This document shows positions 51,340-58,467 of a DNA stretch of 64,000 nucleotides, in pieces. The notes below the pieces were generated by a model. It was not told where the DNA came from and ran no database searches. It was given only the letters and a program-made list of their open reading frames with translations. The position numbers and the translations under genes are program-made. The stretch covers positions 111,889 to 175,888 of the forward strand of contig NZ_RARC01000012.1 in assembly GCF_003719305.1 (NCBI RefSeq). Reading direction: 5' to 3'. The first letter of the stretch is position 1. Each line of letters opens with the position of its first letter. The DNA is from Mycolicibacterium stellerae (GTDB lineage Bacteria > Actinomycetota > Actinomycetes > Mycobacteriales > Mycobacteriaceae).

Positions 51340-51777
51340 ATGAAGCTTTCCGCCAAGTTCGCCGCCAAGACCACCTTCGCTGCATTCGCGCTCGCAGGCT
51401 CATTTGCCGCTTTCGCGCCCGCAGCCCAGGCGTTGCCCGTCCCGCCGCCGGGACCAGCCAGCACGAGCCTCGACTTCGCCTGTTACACCCTGCAGCAGGA
51501 CTACATCAGCGGTGTCGCGGAGTACAAAGCGGCACACAACGCAGGCGACCAGGCAGGCATGGACGCGGCGGGCGCGAAGCTGCGCGGCGCCGAAGACGGC
51601 TGGAGGGCCGCTTGCAGGGGCGTCTATGGCGACATCGGCACCAACCGCGTCGCGCCGCCGGTGACTCCTAACGGCGTGGACCCCCTCACGCCGGACCTCA
51701 AGTCCGACCCGACACCCAACCCCAAGTCCGCGAGTGGCACCGGGAACACCGCGCCATCGAGTGCGTCCGTGAACTAG
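51340..51777 (+). CDS. Small secreted protein, two-cysteine core with proline-rich tail
   Basis: A 145-residue exported protein. The signal peptide is about residues 1-32 (FAAFALAGSFAAFAPAAQA). The core (about 45-100) has cysteines in LDFACYTLQQDYIS and AACRGVYGDIG and looks helical. The last 40 residues are Pro/Ser/Thr-rich (LTPDLKSDPTPNPKS). GGAG lies before ATG 51340. It is divergent from the other small secreted gene across a 218-base gap. Function unknown. Confidence 0.78.
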   Translation: MKLSAKFAAKTTFAAFALAGSFAAFAPAAQALPVPPPGPASTSLDFACYTLQQDYISGVAEYKAAHNAGDQAGMDAAGAKLRGAEDGWRAACRGVYGDIGTNRVAPPVTPNGVDPLTPDLKSDPTPNPKSASGTGNTAPSSASVN

Positions 51778-51844
51778 CGGAGTCGCAATACTCCGCTCAA
51801 GTACTCGGCCCGTCACCTGCTCCCCCCTCAGGTGGCGGGCCGAG
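51777..51844. terminator. Tandem hairpins between convergent genes
   Basis: A seven-pair stem (GCGGAGT/ACTCCGC, loop CGCAAT, 51777-51796) is followed by a sixteen-pair stem with one G-T pair (arms 51804-51819 and 51829-51844, loop CTCCCCCCT). The second is suitable as a bidirectional terminator for the secreted-protein gene and ribC. Its loop shows six C on the plus strand. Confidence 0.7.
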
Positions 51845-51856
51845 CCACGTCCTGGC

Positions 51857-52462
51857 CTAGGTGGACGAGTCGTCGCGGGACATCAGCCGCTCGACGTATT
51901 TGGCGATCACGTCCACCTCGAGGTTGACGTCGGTACCGACCGCTGCCCGGCCGAGGGTCGTCATCTGCAGCGTGGTCGGGATCAGGGACACCTCGAACCA
52001 GTCGTGACCGAGACCCGAGACGGTCAGCGAGACACCGTCGACCGTGATCGAACCCTTTTCGACGACGTAGCGCGACAGTGCGGTGGGTAACGCGATCCGC
52101 ACCACCTCCCAATGCTCCGAAGGTGTGCGCGCAATCACATGCCCGGTGCCGTCGACGTGGCCCTGCACGATGTGTCCGCCCAGTCGGCCGTTCAGCGCAG
52201 CGGCGCGTTCGAGGTTGACGTGGCTGCCGACACCGACACCGCGAAGGCTCGACCGATCCAGCGTCTCCTTCATCACATCGGCGGTGAACTGGCCGCCTGC
52301 CTGCACCTCCACCACCGTCAGGCAGACGCCGTTGACCGAGATGGAGTCACCGTGGCCGGCGTCGGCGGTGACGACGGGTCCGCGGATGACGAACCGTGCC
52401 GCGTCGGCGAGGTCTTCCTTGCCGACGACTTCGCCGAGCTCTTCGATGATTCCGGTGAACAC
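51857..52462 (-). CDS. ribC: Riboflavin synthase alpha chain
   Basis: A 201-residue enzyme that dismutates two lumazines into riboflavin. It starts with the diagnostic MFTGIIEELG (from GTG 52462) and has two lumazine-binding repeats (about 1-97 and 98-190) with SISVNGVCLTV and SITVDGVSLTV. The GTG fits a leaderless promoter (TACCCT then seven bases). It is divergent from lprG with only 40 bases between the starts. Confidence 0.95.
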   Translation of the reverse strand: MFTGIIEELGEVVGKEDLADAARFVIRGPVVTADAGHGDSISVNGVCLTVVEVQAGGQFTADVMKETLDRSSLRGVGVGSHVNLERAAALNGRLGGHIVQGHVDGTGHVIARTPSEHWEVVRIALPTALSRYVVEKGSITVDGVSLTVSGLGHDWFEVSLIPTTLQMTTLGRAAVGTDVNLEVDVIAKYVERLMSRDDSST

Positions 52463-52502
52463 GCACAACAGGGTACGCAGCGCCACCCTCTACGATGCAC
52501 TC
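52463..52502. promoter_or_regulatory. Compact bidirectional leaderless promoter of ribC and lprG
   Basis: On the minus strand TACCCT (52470-52475) ends seven bases before the ribC GTG. On the plus strand TACGAT (52491-52496) ends six bases before the lprG ATG. The two promoters must use each other's coding sequence for upstream contacts. Confidence 0.6.
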
Positions 52503-53219
52503 ATGCAGACGCGCCCAAAAAACGCAGTCCGATCTCTTTGGCCAATTATCACCGCACTTTTCGCGGCTTTAGTACTTATTTCAGGTTGTTCGTCCTCGTC
52601 GGATAAGTCGTCCGATTCGCTGCCCGACGCCGCGACGCTGCTCAAGGACTCCAACACCGCAACCCGTGCGCTCAAGAGCGTGCACCTCGAGCTGACGGTG
52701 GAAGGTGAGATCCAGGACTTCCCCATCAAGACCCTCAGCGGCGACTTGACCCAAGATCCCGCCGTCGCCGCGCAGGGCAACACCAAGCTGACGTTTCAGG
52801 GCAGCGATGTGGACGCCAAGTTCGTCGTGATCGACTCGAACCTCTACGCCGCGCTTTCCGGTGACAGCTTCATCGACCTTGGTCCGGCCGCCGACGTGTA
52901 CGACATCTCGGCCATCTTGAATCCGGACAAGGGTCTGGCGAATGTGCTCGCCAACTTCAGCGATCCCAAGTCCGACAGCACCGAGACCATCAACGGCGTC
53001 GAGACCGTGAAGGTGATCGGTCAGGTCAGCGCCGAGGCCGTGAACGCGATCGCGCCGCCGATCGCGGCGACGGGACCGATACCCGGCACCGCGTGGATCG
53101 AGAAGGACGGCAATCACAAGCTGGTGCAAGCCAAGCTGGAGCCCAAGGACGGCACCAGTGTTCAGATGACGCTGTCTGATTGGGACAAGCCCGTCACCGT
53201 CACCAAGCCCGCCGTTTGA
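52503..53219 (+). CDS. lprG: LprG lipoprotein, triacylated glycolipid carrier
   Basis: A 238-residue LppX/LprA/LprG family lipoprotein. The signal ends in a lipobox ALVLISGC with the lipid-modified Cys at residue 29, followed by a serine-rich linker. Family segments include DAATLLKDSNTATRALKSVHLELTVEG and GTAWIEKDGNHKLVQAKL. LprG carries LAM precursors and triacylglycerides toward the outer envelope, working with the P55 transporter encoded next. ATG 52503 fits a leaderless promoter. The stop overlaps the p55 ATG by one base. Confidence 0.94.
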   Translation: MQTRPKNAVRSLWPIITALFAALVLISGCSSSSDKSSDSLPDAATLLKDSNTATRALKSVHLELTVEGEIQDFPIKTLSGDLTQDPAVAAQGNTKLTFQGSDVDAKFVVIDSNLYAALSGDSFIDLGPAADVYDISAILNPDKGLANVLANFSDPKSDSTETINGVETVKVIGQVSAEAVNAIAPPIAATGPIPGTAWIEKDGNHKLVQAKLEPKDGTSVQMTLSDWDKPVTVTKPAV

Positions 53220-54838
53220 TGACCGCCGCAGCGCCGGTGCATACGAGCCGGAGCCGCAGAATCGCGATCAGCGCGGGTGCCCTCGCGGTGCTGCTCGGCG
53301 CCCTCGACACGTACGTCGTGGTCACGATCATCCGCGACATCATGTCCGACGTGGGGATCGCGATCAATCAGATCCAGCGCGTCACACCGATCGTCACCGG
53401 CTACCTGCTCGGCTACATCGCCGCGATGCCGCTGCTGGGCCGCGCGTCGGACCGGTTCGGCCGCAAGATGCTGCTTCAGGTCAGCCTCGCGGGCTTTGCG
53501 ATCGGCTCGGTCGTCACTGCGATGTCGACGGACCTGACGATCCTCGTCGTCGGACGAGTCATCCAGGGCGCCGCCAGCGGTGCCCTGCTACCGGTGACGT
53601 TGGCGCTGGCGGCCGACCTTTGGGCGGCGCGCAACCGGGCCGGTGTGCTCGGCGGCATCGGCGCGGCACAGGAGCTGGGCAGCGTTCTGGGTCCGATGTA
53701 TGGCATCGCGATGGTCTTTTTGTTCCACCACTGGCAGGCCGTGTTCTGGGTCAACGTGCCGCTGGCGGTGATCGCGATGGTGATGGTCCACTTCAGCCTT
53801 CCGAAGCGGATGCGCAGCGATCACCCGGAAAAGGTTGACATCGCAGGCGGCGTGCTGCTGGCGATCACGCTCGGGCTCATCGTCGTCGGCATGTACAACC
53901 CGGCGCCGGACGGCAAGCAGGTGCTGCCGTCCTACGGCCCGCCGCTGCTGATCGGGGCACTGGTCGCCGCGGTGGCGTTCTTCGTCTGGGAACGCTTCGC
54001 CAAAACCCGGCTGATCGAACCCGCAGGTGTGCATTTCCGCCCGTTCCTGGCCGCCCTCGGCGCATCGCTGACCGCGGGCGCCGCGCTGATGGTCACGCTC
54101 GTCAACGTCGAGCTGTTCGGTCAGGGTGTCCTCGGCCAGGACCAGAACGAGGCGGCGTTCCTCCTGCTGCGCTTCCTGATCGCCCTGCCGATCGGCGCTC
54201 TGCTCGGTGGCTGGATCGCCACCAGGATCGGCGACCGCGCGGTGGCCTGTCTCGGTCTGTTGATCGCCGCGGCCGGCTACTACCTGATCGCGCAGTGGCC
54301 CGTCGATCTGCTTGCCGCCCGCCACGACCTCGGCTTCATCACGCTGCCCGTGCTCGATACCGACCTGGCGATCGCCGGGCTCGGTCTTGGCCTGGTCATC
54401 GGCCCACTGACGTCGGCGACCCTGCGGGTGGTGCCGGCCGCCCAGCACGGCATCGCGTCGGCCGCGGTGGTGGTGGCCCGGATGATCGGCATGCTGGTGG
54501 GTATCGCCGCGCTCAGCGCATGGGGCCTCTACCGGTTCAACCAGATCCTGCAGTCACTGCCCGCCGAGAAGGCCGACAATCTGGTCGCGAAGCTCGCGGC
54601 GGAGGCCGCGAAATACAAGACCGCATTCGCCATGCAGTACGGCGAGATGTTCGGCATCACCGCGATCGTCTGCGTCATCGGTGCGATCCTGGCGCTGCTC
54701 ATCAGTGGGCGCAACGAACACGCCGACGAACCGGCCGAGACCCTCACCGAGGTAGAAGGTGATGACGACTCCCCCGCCCAGATGATCGAAACGCCAACGG
54801 ATCCGCCGTCGGGCGGCAGGCACCGGTCACCGCGCTAG
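53219..54838 (+). CDS. P55 major facilitator transporter (lprG partner)
   Basis: A 539-residue MFS protein of the drug:H+ antiporter-2 group with about 14 membrane helices, matching Rv1410c. MFS motif A is LGRASDRFGRKML, and motif D1 is in LLGALDTYVVVTIIRDI near the start. The acidic C-terminal tail (after about residue 500) is cytoplasmic. Together with LprG it exports triacylglycerides and affects drug tolerance in known mycobacteria. TGATG overlap with lprG. Confidence 0.94.
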   Translation: MTAAAPVHTSRSRRIAISAGALAVLLGALDTYVVVTIIRDIMSDVGIAINQIQRVTPIVTGYLLGYIAAMPLLGRASDRFGRKMLLQVSLAGFAIGSVVTAMSTDLTILVVGRVIQGAASGALLPVTLALAADLWAARNRAGVLGGIGAAQELGSVLGPMYGIAMVFLFHHWQAVFWVNVPLAVIAMVMVHFSLPKRMRSDHPEKVDIAGGVLLAITLGLIVVGMYNPAPDGKQVLPSYGPPLLIGALVAAVAFFVWERFAKTRLIEPAGVHFRPFLAALGASLTAGAALMVTLVNVELFGQGVLGQDQNEAAFLLLRFLIALPIGALLGGWIATRIGDRAVACLGLLIAAAGYYLIAQWPVDLLAARHDLGFITLPVLDTDLAIAGLGLGLVIGPLTSATLRVVPAAQHGIASAAVVVARMIGMLVGIAALSAWGLYRFNQILQSLPAEKADNLVAKLAAEAAKYKTAFAMQYGEMFGITAIVCVIGAILALLISGRNEHADEPAETLTEVEGDDDSPAQMIETPTDPPSGGRHRSPR

Positions 54839-54884
54839 AGGCTTTGCAGCGCTCGAGGCCCGGCAGTCCCGTTCGTCGGCTCCC

Positions 54885-54913
54885 CCGCCGTTTCCCGAGA
54901 GGCGCAACGGCGG
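54885..54913. terminator. Hairpin between convergent p55 and cupin genes
   Basis: CCGCCGTT and AACGGCGG form a perfect eight-pair stem with a 13-base loop, 47 bases after the p55 stop. No T-run follows. Confidence 0.5.
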
Positions 54914-54975
54914 TCGTCGCGCCGATCAGCTTGCCGTGATTGTCAGCTTGCAGGCGTGTGCGGGAAGGGCATTCC

Positions 54976-55530
54976 CTAGTGCGCAGTAGGGTCGGCGACC
55001 GAGAAGTCCCAGGTCCCCTCGGCGATGTCGGCGAGCCGTTGAAGATAGGCCTCCCGCGTCTCGTGCGACGTAGCCATGCGTTCCCTGTCCAACACCGAAA
55101 CCCCGAGTTCAGCAGGCGGAAGGGTCTGAGCCGTGGCCTCGACGCCGTAAAACGGAAGGTGATCGTCGAACCCGCCCGGAGTGTAGAAATTCAGCAGGCG
55201 GACGTCCTCGTCGGATACGACTCGGAACGAGTGCCTGGTGGATTTCGGAACCCAGACCGCAGAGCCCGGTTCGGCCCGCACGATCTCATCGTCGAGGCCG
55301 ACCACCAACTCCAGCTCGCCGGAGAGGACGTAGAAGCCTTCGGCTTGCCGCTCGTGGACATGCGCCGGCGGACCGGCTCCCGCGGGAATGATTTGCTCGA
55401 GGAGTGTGAACTCACCGAGCGTCTGGTCTGCCGACATCAGGATGTTCCACAGCACACCGCGATACCAGTACGCGGGAGATTTCCCGGCCTGCCCGAGCAG
55501 TACTTCCGCGGCCTTGTCACTGGTCGCCAT
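54976..55530 (-). CDS. Cupin-domain protein
   Basis: A 184-residue single-domain cupin. The metal-site motif 1 is PPAHVHERQAEGFYVLSGELEL (His-x-His and later Glu) and motif 2 is in PGSAVWVPKSTRHSFRV. The residues are compatible with a metal-dependent dioxygenase, isomerase or hydroxyquinol-like cupin. ATG 55530 has GGGGAC upstream. It is divergent from a TetR regulator, and the 207-base gap holds three copies of a dyad, so it is likely regulated by that protein. Substrate unknown. Confidence 0.85.
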   Translation of the reverse strand: MATSDKAAEVLLGQAGKSPAYWYRGVLWNILMSADQTLGEFTLLEQIIPAGAGPPAHVHERQAEGFYVLSGELELVVGLDDEIVRAEPGSAVWVPKSTRHSFRVVSDEDVRLLNFYTPGGFDDHLPFYGVEATAQTLPPAELGVSVLDRERMATSHETREAYLQRLADIAEGTWDFSVADPTAH

Positions 55531-55628
55531 GGGAGGTCCCCTTTCGGCGTCGTGCACAGCGGACTTCGGCGGTCAATAGCGTCACGGCAGGTCTAGCCCT
55601 CACTGGACGGTTCCTCACTTGTAGCTGT

Positions 55629-55643
55629 TGTCGCGGCATGACA
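55629..55643. promoter_or_regulatory. TetR-locus dyad copy 1
   Basis: TGTCGCGGCATGACA, TGTC and GACA arms around seven bases. First of three similar copies between the cupin and TetR genes. Confidence 0.6.
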
Positions 55644-55658
55644 TCACCGTAGCACTGA

Positions 55659-55673
55659 TGTCGCGGCGTGACA
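55659..55673. promoter_or_regulatory. TetR-locus dyad copy 2
   Basis: TGTCGCGGCGTGACA, exactly 30 bases from copy 1, about three helical turns. Extended by AT on both sides it becomes ATGTC-N7-GACAT. Confidence 0.6.
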
Positions 55674-55701
55674 TAAAGGCCTTGAGCGGCGACCAATCCG
55701 T

Positions 55702-55716
55702 TGTCACGGCGTGTCA
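55702..55716. promoter_or_regulatory. TetR-locus dyad copy 3
   Basis: TGTCACGGCGTGTCA, 43 bases from copy 2 and ten bases before the TAACAT -10 of the TetR gene. Confidence 0.6.
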
Positions 55717-55725
55717 TCGTTGCCG

Positions 55726-55731
55726 TAACAT
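55726..55731 (+). promoter_or_regulatory. -10 element, leaderless start of the TetR gene
   Basis: TAACAT followed by six bases and the GTG at 55738; no ribosome-binding site. Confidence 0.55.
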
Positions 55732-55737
55732 GGCGCC

Positions 55738-56322
55738 GTGCCTCGGTGGGAACACGGCAGCCAAGAGCGGTTGAAGCAGGCCGCGATGGAACTATTCGAA
55801 GAGCGGGGCTTCCAAGACACCAGCGCCGTCGAGATCGCGAAGCGGGCCCGCGTCACCACCCGGACCTTCTTCCGGTACTTCTCAGACAAGCAAGCGATAC
55901 TTTTCGTCGATGCCGAGCAGCTCGGCGCGGTTCTCGTCCAGGAAATTCTCCGTGCCACCGATGTCGCGGATCCGCTCCAGTCAGTGACGCGGGCCCTGGC
56001 GGGGTTCGACTGGAAAAGTCTGGGATCGCGGGAATCTCAACGCCGACGAGACGCCATGATCGCAGCGAACCCAGACCTGCTCGAACGCGATCTGATCAAA
56101 CAGCAGCAGATGGCCGGCGCGTTCAGTGGCGCGCTGCAGCAACGCGGAGTCGACCCACACGTCGCAGAACTAGCCGCCCGCGTTGGGATCGATGTGTTCC
56201 GTGCGGCTTACCGGCAGTGGCTGGCAGCCGACGACGACGCCGATCTGGCAGCGATAACCGAAACGGTGATGTCTACCCTCGCCAGAATCGTGCCCACCAA
56301 TCCTTCGACCGCGGCGATCTAG
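55738..56322 (+). CDS. TetR family transcriptional regulator
   Basis: A 194-residue TetR protein. Helix-turn-helix about residues 8-53, with DTSAVEIAKRARVTTRTFFRYFSDKQAIL. The C-terminal region (about 80-185) resembles the MftR-like TetR_C domain common in mycobacteria. It begins with GTG in a leaderless arrangement. It is divergent from the cupin gene; three dyads in between are its probable operators, the third close to its own promoter. Confidence 0.88.
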   Translation: MPRWEHGSQERLKQAAMELFEERGFQDTSAVEIAKRARVTTRTFFRYFSDKQAILFVDAEQLGAVLVQEILRATDVADPLQSVTRALAGFDWKSLGSRESQRRRDAMIAANPDLLERDLIKQQQMAGAFSGALQQRGVDPHVAELAARVGIDVFRAAYRQWLAADDDADLAAITETVMSTLARIVPTNPSTAAI

Positions 56323-56346
56323 ATTCACCCGATAAGGCGAGGCGGC

Positions 56347-56502
56347 TCAGCAGCGCTCGATGCCCGGCCGGATCAACACGTGCTCGACGTCGACATCGGA
56401 GGCATCCTCGGTGGTCTCACCGCGCAACGCACTGATCACAGCCTTCACCTGGCTTCTCGGATCGAATGGGCGAATGTTGAGCCAGTCCTGCAATGCAGTC
56501 AC
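56347..56502 (-). CDS. Small 51-residue protein of unknown function
   Basis: A short minus-strand gene. GTG 56502 is preceded by AAAGGA with six-base spacing, a near-ideal ribosome-binding site. The product starts TALQDWLNIRPFDPRSQ, continues KAVISALRGETTEDASD and ends LIRPGIERC, with a balanced, acidic, non-shadow composition and a terminal cysteine. No signal or membrane helix. It converges on the TetR gene. I do not recognise a family. Confidence 0.65.
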   Translation of the reverse strand: MTALQDWLNIRPFDPRSQVKAVISALRGETTEDASDVDVEHVLIRPGIERC

Positions 56503-56788
56503 GCTCGTTCCTTTGTTCGTGCTCACCAGCGCGCAGCTCGTCGGTGAAAGCGCGATGTGCCAGGCATGATGCCCGGCTCACGTTCGAGTGTACCGGCGCT
56601 ATCCGACACATCCGCGGCCACGACAGTCGGTAATTCACAGTCGTTTTCGTCACATTTGTTTCGGTACGGCAAACAACCACACGAACCGTCACGCACCCTC
56701 GTCGACGAGGGCGGCGACCTGATCGGTGGTTGACCCTCCTTCGCGCCGGGTATGCGGCCGGTGAGCTTCATGCGAAAGGAGGCACGGC
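56503..56788 (+). promoter_or_regulatory. 286-base intergenic region with SigF-like promoter at 56728-56753
   Basis: The right part holds GGTT-N16-GGGTAT (56728-56731 and 56748-56753), a match to the sigma-F promoter consensus of mycobacteria. The predicted start point would be near 56760, about 30 bases before the DJ-1/PfpI ATG, which has AAGGAGG. The left part (56503-56700) shows nothing I can support beyond the small gene's leader. Confidence 0.6.
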
Positions 56789-57349
56789 ATGCCAACGACA
56801 TTGGCGGGCAAGCGCATCGCTTTCCTGGTCGCCCCGGAAGGCGCAGAACAGGTCGAACTGACCGAACCGTGGAAAGCGGTGCAAGAAGCGGGCGGGACAC
56901 CTGAGCTGGTGTCCACGGAGGTCGGCAAGATTCAGGCGTTCAACCACCTCACCCCGGCGGACACGTTCGAGGCGGACAAGGCGACCGACAGCGTCACCGC
57001 AGCCGACTACGACGGACTGGTTCTGCCCGGTGGCGTCGCGAATCCCGATTTCCTGCGGGGCAACGCCTCGGCGGTCCAGTTCACCAGAAGTTTCTTCGAC
57101 TCCGGCCGACCGGTGGCGGCCATCTGCCACGCCGCGTGGACGATGATCGACGCCGACGTGGTGCGCGGCAGGATGATCACCTCGTGGCCGACCCTGCGCA
57201 CCGATCTGGTCAACGCGGGCGCCAACTGGGTCGATGAGGAAGTGGTGGTGTGCTCCCGTGGGCCCAACACCCTGGTGTCGAGCCGCAAGCCCGACGATCT
57301 TCCCGCGTTCTGCAACACCCTGGTTGGCGCCTTCGCCGCCGGCCGCTGA
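56789..57349 (+). CDS. DJ-1/PfpI family protein
   Basis: A 186-residue protein of the PfpI/YraA-like branch. The nucleophile elbow is AAICHAAW (Cys113-His114), and the acidic partner Glu is in FLVAPEGAEQVELTEPW near residue 18. The branch includes deglycase/protease-like stress proteins in bacteria. AAGGAGG lies before the ATG. A SigF-type promoter upstream suggests induction in stationary phase or stress. It stands alone before an ABC pair with a 65-base gap. Confidence 0.9.
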   Translation: MPTTLAGKRIAFLVAPEGAEQVELTEPWKAVQEAGGTPELVSTEVGKIQAFNHLTPADTFEADKATDSVTAADYDGLVLPGGVANPDFLRGNASAVQFTRSFFDSGRPVAAICHAAWTMIDADVVRGRMITSWPTLRTDLVNAGANWVDEEVVVCSRGPNTLVSSRKPDDLPAFCNTLVGAFAAGR

Positions 57350-57401
57350 GTACGCCGGGGTCGACGTAGGCAAACCAGACCCGCAACCGGCCTGCCGTCG
57401 G

Positions 57402-57407
57402 TAACGT
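57402..57407 (+). promoter_or_regulatory. -10 element, leaderless start of the ABC permease gene
   Basis: TAACGT followed by seven bases and the ATG at 57415. Confidence 0.45.
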
Positions 57408-57414
57408 CGAGTTC

Positions 57415-58464
57415 ATGCTGCTGGCCGCGCTGCGCGACATGCAGTGGCGAAAACGACGTTTCGTCATCGCGGTGCTGTCCACCGCCATCATCTTCGCGAT
57501 GACGCTGGTGCTGACCGGCCTGGCGAACGGGTTTCGGGCCGAGGCGCAGAAGACGGTCGATTCGCTGGGCGTCGACGTCTTTCTCGTGAAGGACGGTGCG
57601 TCCGGCCCGTTCGTCGGAGCGACGCCGTTCGCGCCGACTGACCTTCGTCGGATCGCCGCTTCGCCGGGTGTGCAGGCGGCGGCCCCACTGGTGTACGCGG
57701 GCGGCACGGTCACACTCGGCGACGCGACACGCAACGCCGACCTGTTCGGTGCGCCGGAACGCGGCCCCGGCATGCCGGCTCTGTCGGACGGCCGTCCCCC
57801 CACGAACCCCACCGAGGTGGCGGTGTCGAGCACGCTGGAGCGAAACGTCGGCGAAGACATCGCGATCGCGTCGCGCAGGCTGCGCATCGTCGGCATCGTG
57901 GAGAACTCCACGGCACTTGCCAACCTGCCCAACATCTTCCTCACCACCGAGGGTGCCCAGCAGTTGGTGTACGGCGGGCAACCGTTGGTCGCGTCGATCG
58001 GGATCAGGGGCACGCTCGAACAGATGCCGCCGGGTTACAAGGCCGTCGACCGAGACGGTGCGGTCGCCGATCTGCTCCGGCCGCTGAAAGTCGCGGTCAG
58101 CTCCATCACGATCGTGGCGATCCTGCTCTGGGTCGTCGCGGCCCTGATCGTCGGGTCGGTGATCTATCTGTCCGCGCTGGAACGCCTGCGAGACTTCGCG
58201 GTGTACAAGGCCATCGGCGTCCCGACGGGCTCGATCGCCGCCGGATTGGCGCTGCAGGCCGTTGTGGTGGCGCTGTCGGCCGTCGTCGTCGGCGTCGTAC
58301 TGTCGGCGCTGCTCGGCCCGATCTTCCCGATGCAGGTCATCGTCCCCGGCTATGCCTACGTCATCCTGCCCGTGATCGCGGTCGTCTTCGGACTGATCGC
58401 CAGTGCCACCGGGCTGCATCGCGCGGTGTCCGTCGATCCGGCCATGGCGTTCGGAGGTCCATGA
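57415..58464 (+). CDS. FtsX/MacB-type ABC transporter permease
   Basis: A 349-residue membrane protein. One N-terminal helix (about 18-38), a periplasmic MacB-like domain (about 40-225) and three C-terminal helices (about 233-255, 279-301 and 310-330) define the FtsX/MacB permease topology. The partner ATPase starts three bases after its stop. The pair resembles Rv0072-Rv0073 of M. tuberculosis in size and order. Such pairs usually perform mechanotransmission or lipoprotein/peptide export rather than nutrient uptake. Confidence 0.87.
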   Translation: MLLAALRDMQWRKRRFVIAVLSTAIIFAMTLVLTGLANGFRAEAQKTVDSLGVDVFLVKDGASGPFVGATPFAPTDLRRIAASPGVQAAAPLVYAGGTVTLGDATRNADLFGAPERGPGMPALSDGRPPTNPTEVAVSSTLERNVGEDIAIASRRLRIVGIVENSTALANLPNIFLTTEGAQQLVYGGQPLVASIGIRGTLEQMPPGYKAVDRDGAVADLLRPLKVAVSSITIVAILLWVVAALIVGSVIYLSALERLRDFAVYKAIGVPTGSIAAGLALQAVVVALSAVVVGVVLSALLGPIFPMQVIVPGYAYVILPVIAVVFGLIASATGLHRAVSVDPAMAFGGP

Positions 58465-58467
58465 GCC

